64,000 nt of DNA from Novosphingobium cyanobacteriorum. GTDB taxonomy: Bacteria; Pseudomonadota; Alphaproteobacteria; Sphingomonadales; Sphingomonadaceae. The translations under genes and the position numbers were made by a program. The stretch spans positions 62,001-126,000 of the forward strand of contig NZ_JAROCY010000014.1 of NCBI RefSeq assembly GCF_029436685.1, in the 5' to 3' direction. This document shows positions 52,468-61,957 of the stretch, piece after piece (the stretch's first letter is position 1; each line of letters begins with the position of its first letter). The notes under the pieces were generated by a model. The model saw only the letters and a list, made by a program, of their open reading frames with translations, was not told the origin of the DNA and ran no database searches.

Positions 52468-53052
52468 ATGTCGGAAATCACCCGCGTTCCATTGCAGCCC
52501 ATCGCCAAGGGCTCTCTCGGCAAGCTTTGGCTGGGCGTTGTCGCCGCACTCGCGCTGGGCGGCGCGGTCGCCTATGGCGCGCGCTATCACGGGCTTGAGG
52601 TGGAGACGGTGAAGGCCGGCGCCGGCCCGATGCCGACCGTGGCCGACGTGGTGCTGGTGAACTATGTGGGGCACCTGACCAACGGCAAGGAATTCGACCG
52701 CGGCGAAAAGGTTGCCATGCCGGTCGAAGGCGTGATCCCCGGCTTCAGCCAGGGCCTGCAGAAGATGCAGCGCGGCGGCAAGTACAAGCTGACCATCCCC
52801 GCCGCCATGGCCTATGGCGACAAGGAGCAGAAGAACCAGGCGACCGGCGAAGTGGTGATCCCCGCCAACAGCGACCTGGTGTTCGAGGTCGAACTGGTCG
52901 ATTTCAAGAGCGCGGCCGAGCTGGAGCAGCAGCGCCGCCTGATGCAGCAGCTGCAGCAGCAGATGCAGGGCCGCGGCGGCAAGGGTGCACCTGGGGGCGC
53001 TGTCCCGGGTATGGAAGCCATGCCGGGCATGGAGCCTGCGCCGCAGCAATAA
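52468..53052 (+). CDS. FKBP-type peptidyl-prolyl cis-trans isomerase
   Basis: A 194-residue protein with an N-terminal membrane helix (LGVVAALALGGAVAYGA, about residues 22-40) and a periplasmic FKBP domain containing VLVNYVGHLTNGKEFDRG and GVIPGFSQGLQKMQRGGKYKL, then AMAYGD. The C-terminus is Gln/Met/Gly/Pro-rich (QQLQQQMQGRGG). It assists folding of exported proteins. GAGGGG lies 6-7 bases before ATG 52468. Confidence 0.92.
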   Translation: MSEITRVPLQPIAKGSLGKLWLGVVAALALGGAVAYGARYHGLEVETVKAGAGPMPTVADVVLVNYVGHLTNGKEFDRGEKVAMPVEGVIPGFSQGLQKMQRGGKYKLTIPAAMAYGDKEQKNQATGEVVIPANSDLVFEVELVDFKSAAELEQQRRLMQQLQQQMQGRGGKGAPGGAVPGMEAMPGMEPAPQQ

Positions 53053-53158
53053 GGATTGCCGGGGCTGCCGTTGCGGTGGGCCCGGGACTTGAAGGTGCCC
53101 GTGCGCTTTGTTAGCGCGCGGGCACGTCCGTTTCTGGAATAACGCGAAGGAACCGCAC

Positions 53159-53461
53159 ATGTCGGTCGATACCGCCACGGTGGCGAAGATCGCCTCGCTG
53201 GCCCGGATCAAGGTCAGCGAAGCCGAGCTGGAGGCGATGGTGCCCGAACTCAACGGCATCCTTGCCTGGGTGGAGCAGCTGGGCGAAGTGAACGTTGACG
53301 GCATCGAGCCGATGACCGCGGTGATCCCCAACAAGCAGCGCCTGCGCGACGACGTGGTCAACGCCGATCCGCTGACCGGTGGCGACATCCGCGACAAGGT
53401 TCTGGCCAATGCCCCGGCGGCCGAACACGGCTTTTTCGGCGTGCCCAAGGTGATCGAATAA
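53159..53461 (+). CDS. gatC: Glutamyl/aspartyl-tRNA amidotransferase subunit C
   Basis: A 100-residue subunit of the GatCAB complex that amidates misacylated Glu-tRNA(Gln) or Asp-tRNA(Asn). Family pattern [20 protein letters not shown] and [20 protein letters not shown] near the end [21 protein letters not shown] precedes the ATG. The stop overlaps the gatA ATG (TAATG). Confidence 0.95.
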   Translation: MSVDTATVAKIASLARIKVSEAELEAMVPELNGILAWVEQLGEVNVDGIEPMTAVIPNKQRLRDDVVNADPLTGGDIRDKVLANAPAAEHGFFGVPKVIE

Positions 53462-54945
53462 TGACCGACCTTACCGATCTCGGCGTTGCCGCCATCCGCG
53501 ATGGCGTGGCCAAGGGCGATTTCTCCGCCACCGAAGTGGCCAGCGCCTTCAATGCCGCCGTGGCCGAGGCGCAGGATGCGCTGAACGCCTTCATCGTGAC
53601 CACGCCTGAAAAGGCGCTGGCAGCCGCCGCCGCCGTGGATGCAGACCGCGCTGCGGGCAAGCCGCTGGGCAAGATGGCCGGCGTGCCGATCGGCATGAAG
53701 GACCTGTTCGCCACGCAGGACGTGCAGACCACGGCCGCGTCGAAGATCCTCGAAGGGTTCAAGCCCAAATACGAGAGCACCGTCTCCGCCCGCTTGTGGC
53801 AGGCCGGCGCAGGAATGCTGGGCAAGCTAAATCTTGATCAGTTCGCGATGGGGTCGTCCAACGAAACCAGCGCCTTCGGGAATGTTATCTCGCCTTGGCG
53901 CCGCCCTAATGACACCGCGCCGCTGGCCCCGGGCGGATCGTCGGGCGGGTCGTCTGCCGCCGTCGCCGCGCGCATCGCACCTGCCGCCACGGGCACCGAC
54001 ACTGGCGGTTCGATCCGCCAGCCCGCCGCCTTCACCGGTATTTCCGGGATCAAGCCGACCTATGGCCGTTGCAGCCGCTGGGGCATCGTCGCCTTCGCCA
54101 GCTCGCTGGACCAGGCCGGTCCGATGGCGCGTGACGTGCGCGACTGCGCGATCATGCTGGAAGCCATGGCCGGGTTCGACCCCAAGGATTCGACCAGCCT
54201 CGACATGCCCGTGCCCGATTGGGAAGCGGCGCTGAACGATGACCTGCGCGGCAAGAAGGTGGGCATTCCCCGCGAGTACCGCCTTGATGGCATGGACCCG
54301 GATGTCGCCGCCAGCTGGGAACAGGGCATCGCCTGGCTGAAGGATGCGGGCGCGGAAATCGTCGAGGTCAGCCTGCCGCACACCAAGTATGCGCTGCCGA
54401 CGTATTACATCATCGCGCCGGCCGAGGCTTCGTCCAACCTCGCCCGCTATGACGGCGTGCGCTATGGCCTGCGCGACCTGCCCGATGGCGCGGGCCTGCA
54501 GGACATGTATGCCGCCACCCGCGCCGCCGGCTTCGGCGCGGAAGTGAAGCGCCGCATCCTGATCGGCACCTATGTGCTCTCGGCCGGTTTCTATGATGCG
54601 TACTATACGCAGGCGCAGAAGGTGCGCACGCTGATCAGCCACGATTTCACCAACGCGTTTACCCAATGCGACGTGATCCTGGCGCCTACCGCCCCCAGCG
54701 CCGCCTTCGCGCTGGGCGAAAAGAGCGCCGATCCGCTGGAAATGTACCTGAACGACGTGTTCTCGGTGCCCGCCAGCCTTGCCGGCCTGCCCGCGATGTC
54801 CGTCCCCGGCGGGGTGGACCGCAACGGGCTGCCGCTGGGCCTGCAGGTCATCGGCCGTGCCTTCGACGAACAGGGCGTGCTCAACGCGGGCCTCGCCATC
54901 GAAAAGCGCGCAGCATTCAGCGCCCGTCCGGCAAAGTGGTGGTAA
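53461..54945 (+). CDS. gatA: Glutamyl/aspartyl-tRNA amidotransferase subunit A
   Basis: Amidase-signature subunit, 494 residues, that releases ammonia from glutamine. The catalytic lysine is in [10 protein letters not shown] and the Ser-Ser pair in [15 protein letters not shown], with [12 protein letters not shown] following. Translationally linked to gatC and followed 1 base later by gatB. Confidence 0.97.
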   Translation: MTDLTDLGVAAIRDGVAKGDFSATEVASAFNAAVAEAQDALNAFIVTTPEKALAAAAAVDADRAAGKPLGKMAGVPIGMKDLFATQDVQTTAASKILEGFKPKYESTVSARLWQAGAGMLGKLNLDQFAMGSSNETSAFGNVISPWRRPNDTAPLAPGGSSGGSSAAVAARIAPAATGTDTGGSIRQPAAFTGISGIKPTYGRCSRWGIVAFASSLDQAGPMARDVRDCAIMLEAMAGFDPKDSTSLDMPVPDWEAALNDDLRGKKVGIPREYRLDGMDPDVAASWEQGIAWLKDAGAEIVEVSLPHTKYALPTYYIIAPAEASSNLARYDGVRYGLRDLPDGAGLQDMYAATRAAGFGAEVKRRILIGTYVLSAGFYDAYYTQAQKVRTLISHDFTNAFTQCDVILAPTAPSAAFALGEKSADPLEMYLNDVFSVPASLAGLPAMSVPGGVDRNGLPLGLQVIGRAFDEQGVLNAGLAIEKRAAFSARPAKWW

Positions 54946-54946
54946 G

Positions 54947-56434
54947 ATGAGCGACTATCGTATCCATGGCGCAACCGGCGAATGGGAGGTCGTGATCGGC
55001 CTTGAAGTCCATGCGCAGGTCACTTCCAACGCAAAGCTGTTTTCGGGCGCGGCCACCGCCTTTGGCGCTGAGCCGAACGCGCAGGTCAGCCTGGTCGACG
55101 CGGCGATGCCGGGCATGCTGCCGGTGCCGAACATGGAGTGCATCCGCCAGGCGGTGCGCACCGGGCTTGCCATCAACGCGCAGATCAACAAGTGGTCACG
55201 CTTTGACCGCAAGAACTACTTCTATGCGGACCTGCCGCAGGGCTACCAGATCAGCCAGCTCTACCACCCGATCGTGGGTGAGGGCGAAATCGAGATCCAG
55301 CTGGACGACAAGGATCCCGAGAGCACCAAGACCATCGGCATCGAACGCATCCACGTGGAACAGGATGCGGGCAAGCTGATGCATGACCAGCACCCGACGA
55401 TGTCCTATGTCGATCTCAACCGGTCGGGCGTGGCGCTGATGGAAATCGTCAGCCGGCCGGACATGCGCTCACCGGCGGAAGCGGGGGCCTATCTGTCCAA
55501 GCTGCGCACGATCCTGCGCTATGTCGGCAGTTGCGATGGCAACATGGACCAGGGCTCCATGCGGGCCGACGTCAACGTCTCGGTGCGCCGCCCCGGCGAA
55601 CCTTTCGGCACCCGTACAGAGACCAAGAACGTCAACTCGGTCCGCTTCGTGATGGCGGTGGTGGAGCAGGAAGCCAAGCGCCAGGTTGCCGTGATCGAGG
55701 ATGGCGGCACGGTGGTGCAGGAAACGCGCCTTTACGATCCGGACCGGAACGAGACGCGATCGATGCGCAGCAAGGAAGACGCGCACGATTACCGCTACTT
55801 CCCCGATCCCGATCTGCTGCCGCTGGAACTGACCGACGATTTCGTGGCGGAATGCAAGGCCAGCCTGCCCGAACTGCCCGACGCCAAGCGCCACCGCTAT
55901 GAAACCGCGCTGGGCCTTTCCGCCTATGACGCGGGGCAGCTGACGCTGGAAGTGGAGACCTACCAGCAGTTCGAGGAAATGCTGGAATCGGTGGCGCGCG
56001 AAAGCGGCGCGCCGGAACGCGACGTGGCCAAGCGCGTGGCCAACTGGATCCTCTCGGAACGCCCCGGCGTGCTGCGCGCAGCCGGCGTCGCGGTGACCGA
56101 TCCCCGCAACACCGTTGCCGCCAACACCGCGCTGATCGTGGCTGTGAGCAAGGGCGTGATCTCCGGCGGCAAGGCCAAGGAGATCTTCCAGCAGTATCTG
56201 ACCAGCGACATCGACCTGGCCGAAACGATCGCCAGCAACCAGCAGACGACCGACACCGGCGCCATCGAAGCCGCCGTGGACGCCATCCTGGCCGCGAATG
56301 CGGACAAGGTGGAGCAGTACAAGGGCGGCAAGGAAGCCCTGTTCGGCTTCTTCGTGGGCCAGACGATGAAGGCCATGCAGGGCAAGGGCAACCCGCAGCT
56401 GGTCAATCAGGTGCTGAAAGACAAGCTGGGGTGA
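54947..56434 (+). CDS. gatB: Glutamyl/aspartyl-tRNA amidotransferase subunit B
   Basis: Kinase/transferase subunit of GatCAB, 495 residues. Typical blocks [53 protein letters not shown] and the C-terminal YqeY-like tail with [11 protein letters not shown] 54947; the frame extends into gatA and the longer start is rejected. A strong hairpin follows. Confidence 0.97.
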   Translation: MSDYRIHGATGEWEVVIGLEVHAQVTSNAKLFSGAATAFGAEPNAQVSLVDAAMPGMLPVPNMECIRQAVRTGLAINAQINKWSRFDRKNYFYADLPQGYQISQLYHPIVGEGEIEIQLDDKDPESTKTIGIERIHVEQDAGKLMHDQHPTMSYVDLNRSGVALMEIVSRPDMRSPAEAGAYLSKLRTILRYVGSCDGNMDQGSMRADVNVSVRRPGEPFGTRTETKNVNSVRFVMAVVEQEAKRQVAVIEDGGTVVQETRLYDPDRNETRSMRSKEDAHDYRYFPDPDLLPLELTDDFVAECKASLPELPDAKRHRYETALGLSAYDAGQLTLEVETYQQFEEMLESVARESGAPERDVAKRVANWILSERPGVLRAAGVAVTDPRNTVAANTALIVAVSKGVISGGKAKEIFQQYLTSDIDLAETIASNQQTTDTGAIEAAVDAILAANADKVEQYKGGKEALFGFFVGQTMKAMQGKGNPQLVNQVLKDKLG

Positions 56435-56440
56435 TATTCG

Positions 56441-56470
56441 GCACCCCCAAGCCCATTAGCTTGGGGGTGC
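56441..56470. terminator. Bidirectional terminator-like hairpin
   Basis: GCACCCCCAAGC/GCTTGGGGGTGC, a perfect 12-bp stem with loop CCATTA, between the convergent gatB and the third exported-paralogue gene. No long T-run. Confidence 0.6.
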
Positions 56471-56482
56471 GGGATCCTGCGA

Positions 56483-57202
56483 TCAGATCTTTTCAGGCTT
56501 ACGGGGCGCTTTCGCTTCGTTCCCGGCATATTCGTCAAAGTTCTTTTTGAACACGCCAACCAGCTCATCTAGCGCTGCCAAAGCGTCTTCACCTTCCTTG
56601 GGAGGGAACAGCTTCAGTCCGTTGCCGCCCCAAGCCTTGTACTCGAAATCGATCTTCGAATCCGACCCGAAATCCCGTACCATGAATAGCGTTTTCAGCG
56701 ATCGGCCATAGATTGCCGCCTTCTGGTAGAAGACGTCTGCCACGATCAGTTCTGAGTAGCATTTCGCCTGCGAGCTCGAGCGGCGCGTCTTTACCGAATT
56801 CATGGTCTTGCGCTCGAGCGGCATGGCATGCGTGATGATCGTCGTGCCGGGGCTCAGCTTGAGCATTCCGCGCAGGTCTAGCGAGAGGAGTGCGTCCAGC
56901 TGGCTTTGGCTGTCCAGCGCGCTGGCCAGCATCGTCTTGTTCGAAGCGTCGCGGTTGGCGTGGAGTGCTGCGTCAAGGAGACCGCCGCCAAGCAGGCCGG
57001 TCGTAATCGAATTCATCCGTTCCGCAGGCCATACGTGCAGTTCGCAGCCATCAGCTGTACCGGCAGGTGCAATGGCCACCGATTCCGGTGCTGCAACAGC
57101 TTCCGGAGCGGGCGCCGCAGCAGGCGGTGCGGCTTCCTGGGCCGTCGCCACGGACGTGCTTGCGATCAGCATTGCACCAGTCAAGGCAAGAGATTTCAGC
57201 AT
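56483..57202 (-). CDS. Exported CxLHxWP-family protein 3 (unknown function)
   Basis: A 239-residue protein with a clear signal peptide (cleavage near VATAQ, residue 22) and an A/P-rich linker. It then has the motif GCELHVWPAERMNS and the central block AKCYSELIVADVFYQ followed by GRSLKTLFMVRDFG. The C-terminal third is charged and probably helical (LDELVGVFKKNFDEYAG). Two upstream genes encode paralogues sharing these blocks in the same order. The two conserved cysteines suggest one disulfide. I do not recognise a named domain. Last gene of a three-gene minus-strand operon, 32 bases after gene 2. Confidence 0.85.
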   Translation of the reverse strand: MLKSLALTGAMLIASTSVATAQEAAPPAAAPAPEAVAAPESVAIAPAGTADGCELHVWPAERMNSITTGLLGGGLLDAALHANRDASNKTMLASALDSQSQLDALLSLDLRGMLKLSPGTTIITHAMPLERKTMNSVKTRRSSSQAKCYSELIVADVFYQKAAIYGRSLKTLFMVRDFGSDSKIDFEYKAWGGNGLKLFPPKEGEDALAALDELVGVFKKNFDEYAGNEAKAPRKPEKI

Positions 57203-57234
57203 ATTCTATTTCCCGTCCTCTTCAAAATCTTTCG

Positions 57235-57915
57235 TTAGCCGCCTTTGTGCTTGATTCCCTGCAAGGCTAAGCCGAAATCGATGATGCTTTTGTTCATTGC
57301 CGCCGCCAGTTCATCGATACCTGCTTGGGGGTCGTCTTCCGGCTTGCCCGGCGGAAACAGTAAAAGACGTTCTGTTATGATCTGGCCGAACGTCCGCTCC
57401 GCCTTGTTGCCACCGCGAAAGCTCCGGTAGCGGTAAATCACTTTCAGATAGCGACCGCTGAACACGTCCTCTTGGAAAAAGACATCGTCCACTGCCAGTT
57501 CGGCATGGCAGGACCCGCCATCGGTGAGCCATGGACCCGGCGTGGTGCGGAGGGTGCGGCTGTCGAGGGCATTGGCATGGACGATGACCGTGTAGCCAGC
57601 CAAGCCCAGAGCCCCTGCGAGATCGGCCTTTTCGAGGACAACTTTCTGCCTGGCAGTACCCAGAGGCTCTTCGGGCAGTTTGCGGTAGCCTTCGCGTCCA
57701 TTAACCGCTCCATCGACGATCCCGCCATGGATCCAGCCGGAGTAAGTCGAGCGCAAGGCATTACCCGGCCATACGTGAAGCGAACATGCGGCCGCTTCAA
57801 TCGGGGTGGGAATGTCTTCGGCACCTTGAGCCGAACTCGCCAGTAAAACCGAGGCAGCTGCTGCAGCAAGCCAAGAGCAGGATAGGGCCATCGTGCCTGC
57901 AATTTTGAAAGTCAC
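57235..57915 (-). CDS. Exported CxLHxWP-family protein 2 (unknown function)
   Basis: A 226-residue paralogue. Signal peptide ends near SAQGA (about residue 32). Conserved motifs are ACSLHVWPGNALRS, then GSCHAELAVDDVFFQEDVFSGRYLKVIYRYRSF with basic residues. The C-terminal part reads LLLFPPGKPEDD and then a helical IDELAAAMNKSIIDF stretch like its neighbours. Its start overlaps the stop of gene 1 by 4 bases, so the two are translationally coupled. Function unknown. Confidence 0.85.
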   Translation of the reverse strand: MTFKIAGTMALSCSWLAAAAASVLLASSAQGAEDIPTPIEAAACSLHVWPGNALRSTYSGWIHGGIVDGAVNGREGYRKLPEEPLGTARQKVVLEKADLAGALGLAGYTVIVHANALDSRTLRTTPGPWLTDGGSCHAELAVDDVFFQEDVFSGRYLKVIYRYRSFRGGNKAERTFGQIITERLLLFPPGKPEDDPQAGIDELAAAMNKSIIDFGLALQGIKHKGG

Positions 57916-58625
57916 TTTTTGGGTTTCGCTTCCATGCTGCTGGCGAATTCCTGTAGATTTGTCGTAAACGCGCGCTCTAGATCGGATATGAAGTCAGCTT
58001 CCGTGCGCTCGTCTTCCTTGGTCGATACGGTCAACTTGGTTTCTTCAGGCACTCCAGTGCGCCTGACCAACGTCGAGCCACTGCCGAAATCGCGCAACAC
58101 CCAGAACGTCTTGAGGTTGTGACCATTGGCGTAAACACGCGCATACGTCAGATCGGTCAGGACAAGCTCTGCATGGCAAGGAGAAGCCGCCGGGCTCAAT
58201 GCCGTGGGTTTGCGGATATCGGCAAGCGTCATGGTCTCGGTATGAAAAACAAGCCGGTAATTCGAAAGTCCAAGCATGCTGGCCACGGGCATGGCCTTGA
58301 TCAGAGAGATTTGCCTGTCGCGGCTCAACGGCCCCTCGGCTGCTGGCCCTTTTCTCTCGGTCTTGAATTCGTCATTGACGGCAGGGCCTGACAGAGCGGC
58401 TGAGTTGGTAAGCACGGACGCGATGTTTTGTTGACCCTGACTTGCGCTCCATACGAAATTGTCGTGAGCGCGGGCCCTCATCATAGTGAGGCCGGAACTC
58501 GGCCAGATATGCAACTCACAATCCGCGCCTTGTGATCCGGGATTGACTTGGGCAATAGCCTGATGTCCGGTCAAGGCACAAAGCAGGCAGGCTAACAGTC
58601 TGGAAGTGAGGTTCCCTCCCGGCAC
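57912..58625 (-). CDS. Exported CxLHxWP-family protein 1 (unknown function)
   Basis: A 237-residue paralogue and first gene of the set. Signal peptide ends near HQAIAQ (residue 26). Motifs: DCELHIWPSSGLTMM, later SPCHAELVLTDLTYARVYANGHNLKTFWVLRDFG, then a charged helical end (ISDLERAFTTNLQEFAS). The intervening 80 residues differ between the paralogues. ATG 58625 with GGGAGG immediately upstream on the minus strand. Base composition is somewhat lower in GC than flanking core genes. Function unknown. Confidence 0.85.
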   Translation of the reverse strand: MPGGNLTSRLLACLLCALTGHQAIAQVNPGSQGADCELHIWPSSGLTMMRARAHDNFVWSASQGQQNIASVLTNSAALSGPAVNDEFKTERKGPAAEGPLSRDRQISLIKAMPVASMLGLSNYRLVFHTETMTLADIRKPTALSPAASPCHAELVLTDLTYARVYANGHNLKTFWVLRDFGSGSTLVRRTGVPEETKLTVSTKEDERTEADFISDLERAFTTNLQEFASSMEAKPKK

Positions 58626-58869
58626 TACTGACTTCCCATGAAATTAGTTTGGCACTGCAGTAGATCAGAGGACGCGGGCATACTACTGAATTTGCAACCG
58701 CTATGGTTATTGGCAACTCTGCTGATTGGCGATCTTGTGCAAGAGTGCGGCCAGAGGCGCAGCCGCACCCACGCTGCCATTGCGCTCAATGGTTGCTCGC
58801 AAGCTAGCCGATGAAACGCTTAAGGCTCCGGTGAGCAGCTTGGCTTGCTAAACGAGCGCCCCCTCAGCA
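58626..58869. other. Upstream region of the CxLHxWP operon
   Basis: A 244-base gap with no supported gene, locally more A/T-rich than its surroundings; it should contain the promoter of the three-gene operon. I could not settle on -35/-10 boxes. The M16 peptidase gene on the same strand ends at 58870, so read-through from it is also possible. Confidence 0.4.
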
Positions 58870-61758
58870 TCACCGCCCCGCCACGTCCTGCACTTCCACC
58901 GGCAGGCCCAGCGCCTGCAGCTGCGGCTTCACCTTGGCGGCGTCGCCCACCACGATCCAGGTCAGCCGCGCCGGGTCGACCAGCTTTTTCAGCGCGGCGT
59001 CCATTTCGGCGGTGGTCATCGTGCGGTAGCGGGCGGGCAGGGTCTCGTAGTAATCGTCCGGCCGCTGGTAGGTGACGATCTTGGCCAGCGCATCCAGCAC
59101 CGCGCCCGATGTTTCGAACATGCCGGGCAGCTCGCGTGCGCTGCCGGCGGTGGACCAGGCCAGCTCCTCGGGCTTCACCCCGCCGCCGGGCTTCAGGAAC
59201 CGTTCGATCTCGCCGCGCAGCTCGGCGATGGCGGGGCCGGTCTTGTCGGTCTGCACCGGCGCATCGATGCGGTAGATCAGCGGGCCGGTGCGGTCGTTGA
59301 ACTGGCTGAACACGCCATAGGACCAGCCCTTGGTCTCGCGGATATTGGTGTTGAGCCGCGAGAGGAAATTGCCGCCCAGCACATCGTTGGCCGAACGCAG
59401 CGTGACGAGATCGTCGGTGCCCCGGGCCGCCACCGTTTCAGCCGCGATGATCATCGATTGGGGCGCTGCGGGCCGGTCGATCAGGATGATGCGGGGGCTG
59501 GCGGCGGGCACCGGCACCGAAAAATCCTTGGCGGGCGCAGGCATCGCCGGGGCCTTCCAGTCGCCAAAGCTCCGTTCCAGCAGGCGCGTCGCTTCGGCCA
59601 GGGTGGTGTTGCCCACCACGAACAGGCTGGCCTTGTCCGGGCGGAACCATGCAGCGTGGAAGGCGATCAGGTCATCCCGCGTCAGCCGCTTCACCACCGC
59701 CGGATCACCGGTGCCGGTGGGCGCGATGCCATAGGGGTGCTGCGGCCCATAGACCACGGGATAGAGCACGCGGGCCGCCACCGCGCCGGGATCGTTCATC
59801 TCGGCATCGATCGCCGCCAGCTGCTGCCCGCGCACGCGCTCAAGCTCCGCCGGATCGAGCGCGGGATTGCGCACATAGTCGGCCAGCAGATTCAGCGACG
59901 GGGCGAGGTTCGGTGTCAGCGCATCAAGCTGGAACGCGGTCCAGTCTGCGCTGGCAAAGCCGGTGATCCGCGCGCCCAGCCGTTCCCGCGCGCGGGCGAA
60001 GGCGGAGGAATCGAGGTCCCTGGTCCCTTCGTTCATCAGCGAAAGCAGCAGGCTCTGCGTGCCCAGCGCAGACTTGGGATCGGCGGCAAAGCCGGCATCG
60101 AACGCCAGCCGCACCGATACCGCCGGCACCGCATCGCGCCGCGCGAAATAGACCTTCATCCCGTTGGACAGGGTCGCCCGCTCGATCGCCGGGAAATCCA
60201 GCGCCGGCACGTCACCCACCGGGGGCAGCGCGCTGCGGTCCGCCTTGGCCGCCAGCGTGCCGTTCACCGCCGGCACCGGCCCCGGCCCGCGCGAAGGGGC
60301 AAGGCCGGGGTCACCGCCGCGGTTCTCGCCGCCTTCGGTGCGGTTGCCCGGTTCGATCGTCAGCGAGAACGCCGGGCGCGTCAGCCAGGCCTTCAGCGCG
60401 CGCTGCACGTCGGCGGGGGTGATCCGTGCTGCGGCTTCCAGCTCCTTGCGATAGTGCTCCGGGTCTCCGTTATACAGCAGCCCTTCGGCCAGCGTGGGCG
60501 CCTTGCCGGTGTTGCCGCCCACCGATTCCAGCGCGCGGATCTGGTTGCTGGCATACTGGGTGGCGGCGCGTTCCAGTTCGTCGGTGGTCGGCCCTTCGTT
60601 CACCAGCCGCGCGATTTCGGCATCCAGCGCGGCATTCACCGCGCCCACGTCCTGCCCCGGCTTCACGTCCGCCTGCGCGATGAACTGCCCCGCCTGCGCA
60701 AACACCTGCGCATCGGCGGAAACGCCCACGGCCAGCTGCTTCTGCCGCACCAGCGCATCGTCCAGCCGCGAACTGGCAAGGCCACCCAGGATCAGCCCGC
60801 CGATCTGCAGCGGCAGGTAATCCGGGTTGTCCAGCCCGGGGATGGCCCACATCCGCTGCACGCGCGTGGTCGCCACGCGGTCCTTGATCGTCTTGGCTAC
60901 CGGCGCGGGCAGGGTGGGCACCGGTGCGCTCACCGGCTGCACCTTCGGGCCGGGCGGGATCGCGCCGAACCACTTGGCCACCTTCGCCTCGGCCGTGGCG
61001 CGGTCGATATCGCCGGCCAGCACCAGCAGCGCGTTGTTGGGGCCATAGTGATCGCGGAACCAGCCCTTCACATCGGCCAGGCTGGCGCTGTCGAGATCCG
61101 CCATCGAACCGATCGTGCTGTGGTGATAGGGATGGCCTTCGGGATAGAGCGTCTCGAACTGCTCGTACTCGGTCAGGCCATAGGGGCTGTTGTCCCCCTG
61201 CCGCTTTTCGTTCTGCACCACGCTGCGCTGCGCATCCAGCCGCTTCTGCGTGACCGAGCGCAGCAGGTATCCCATGCGGTCGCTTTCCATCATCAGCGCG
61301 CGGTCCAGCGCGCCGGTGGGCACCGTCTCGTAATAATTGGTGCGGTCGAACCAGGTGGTGCCGTTCATGTCGGTCGCACCCGCGGCGGTCAGCGGCTTGA
61401 AGAAATCGCCCGGCACGTTGTCGGTGCCATAGAACATCAGGTGTTCGTAAAGATGGGCGAACCCGGTCTTGCCGCGCGGTTCGTGCTTCGATCCCACGCC
61501 ATACCACACAGAGACGGCCACGACCGGCGCCTTGCGGTCGGTGTGGACCAGAACGGTCAGCCCGTTGGGCAGGGTGAAGCGTTCATAGGGAATGTTCACC
61601 GCCGCAACGAGGTCCGCCACGGGCGCGGGCTTCACCTCGGGCGCGGCGGCTGCGGGCGGTGGGGGAGCGGGCGGCGCACTGGCGGCCATCGGCGTCGGCG
61701 TGTGGGCACAGGCGGAAACGGCAAGGGCGATCAGCGATGCGGAAAGGAAGCGGCGCAT
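58870..61758 (-). CDS. M16-family (pitrilysin-like) zinc peptidase lipoprotein
   Basis: A 962-residue protein with two tandem M16 units. A lipoprotein signal ends AVSAC, an A/P-rich linker follows, then the first peptidase domain with the inverted zinc motif HLYEH in GFAHLYEHLMFYGTD, and a second, inactive-looking M16 domain starting around LDFPAIERATLSNGMKVYF. Such proteins degrade peptides in the periplasm. ATG 61758 has GGAG 6 bases upstream; an earlier ATG at 61800 is less likely. It lies upstream of the CxLHxWP operon on the same strand and diverges from clpB. Confidence 0.93.
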   Translation of the reverse strand: MRRFLSASLIALAVSACAHTPTPMAASAPPAPPPPAAAAPEVKPAPVADLVAAVNIPYERFTLPNGLTVLVHTDRKAPVVAVSVWYGVGSKHEPRGKTGFAHLYEHLMFYGTDNVPGDFFKPLTAAGATDMNGTTWFDRTNYYETVPTGALDRALMMESDRMGYLLRSVTQKRLDAQRSVVQNEKRQGDNSPYGLTEYEQFETLYPEGHPYHHSTIGSMADLDSASLADVKGWFRDHYGPNNALLVLAGDIDRATAEAKVAKWFGAIPPGPKVQPVSAPVPTLPAPVAKTIKDRVATTRVQRMWAIPGLDNPDYLPLQIGGLILGGLASSRLDDALVRQKQLAVGVSADAQVFAQAGQFIAQADVKPGQDVGAVNAALDAEIARLVNEGPTTDELERAATQYASNQIRALESVGGNTGKAPTLAEGLLYNGDPEHYRKELEAAARITPADVQRALKAWLTRPAFSLTIEPGNRTEGGENRGGDPGLAPSRGPGPVPAVNGTLAAKADRSALPPVGDVPALDFPAIERATLSNGMKVYFARRDAVPAVSVRLAFDAGFAADPKSALGTQSLLLSLMNEGTRDLDSSAFARARERLGARITGFASADWTAFQLDALTPNLAPSLNLLADYVRNPALDPAELERVRGQQLAAIDAEMNDPGAVAARVLYPVVYGPQHPYGIAPTGTGDPAVVKRLTRDDLIAFHAAWFRPDKASLFVVGNTTLAEATRLLERSFGDWKAPAMPAPAKDFSVPVPAASPRIILIDRPAAPQSMIIAAETVAARGTDDLVTLRSANDVLGGNFLSRLNTNIRETKGWSYGVFSQFNDRTGPLIYRIDAPVQTDKTGPAIAELRGEIERFLKPGGGVKPEELAWSTAGSARELPGMFETSGAVLDALAKIVTYQRPDDYYETLPARYRTMTTAEMDAALKKLVDPARLTWIVVGDAAKVKPQLQALGLPVEVQDVAGR

Positions 61759-61957
61759 GGGGCTCCGATCAGGGTAACCTTGAAGGATGGCGTTGGGCAT
61801 GGGTTTAGCAATTCCGCCCTGCGACGCCAGTTAACCTTTAGGGGGATTCTACGCATAGGGTTGCGGCGGCCCGCCATCGTCCACAAATTTGACCCAGCTC
61901 CTTGTGTTGCCGAAAAGCCACACTACCTTTGGGCCAAGTAGGAGGACACGAGCAGCC

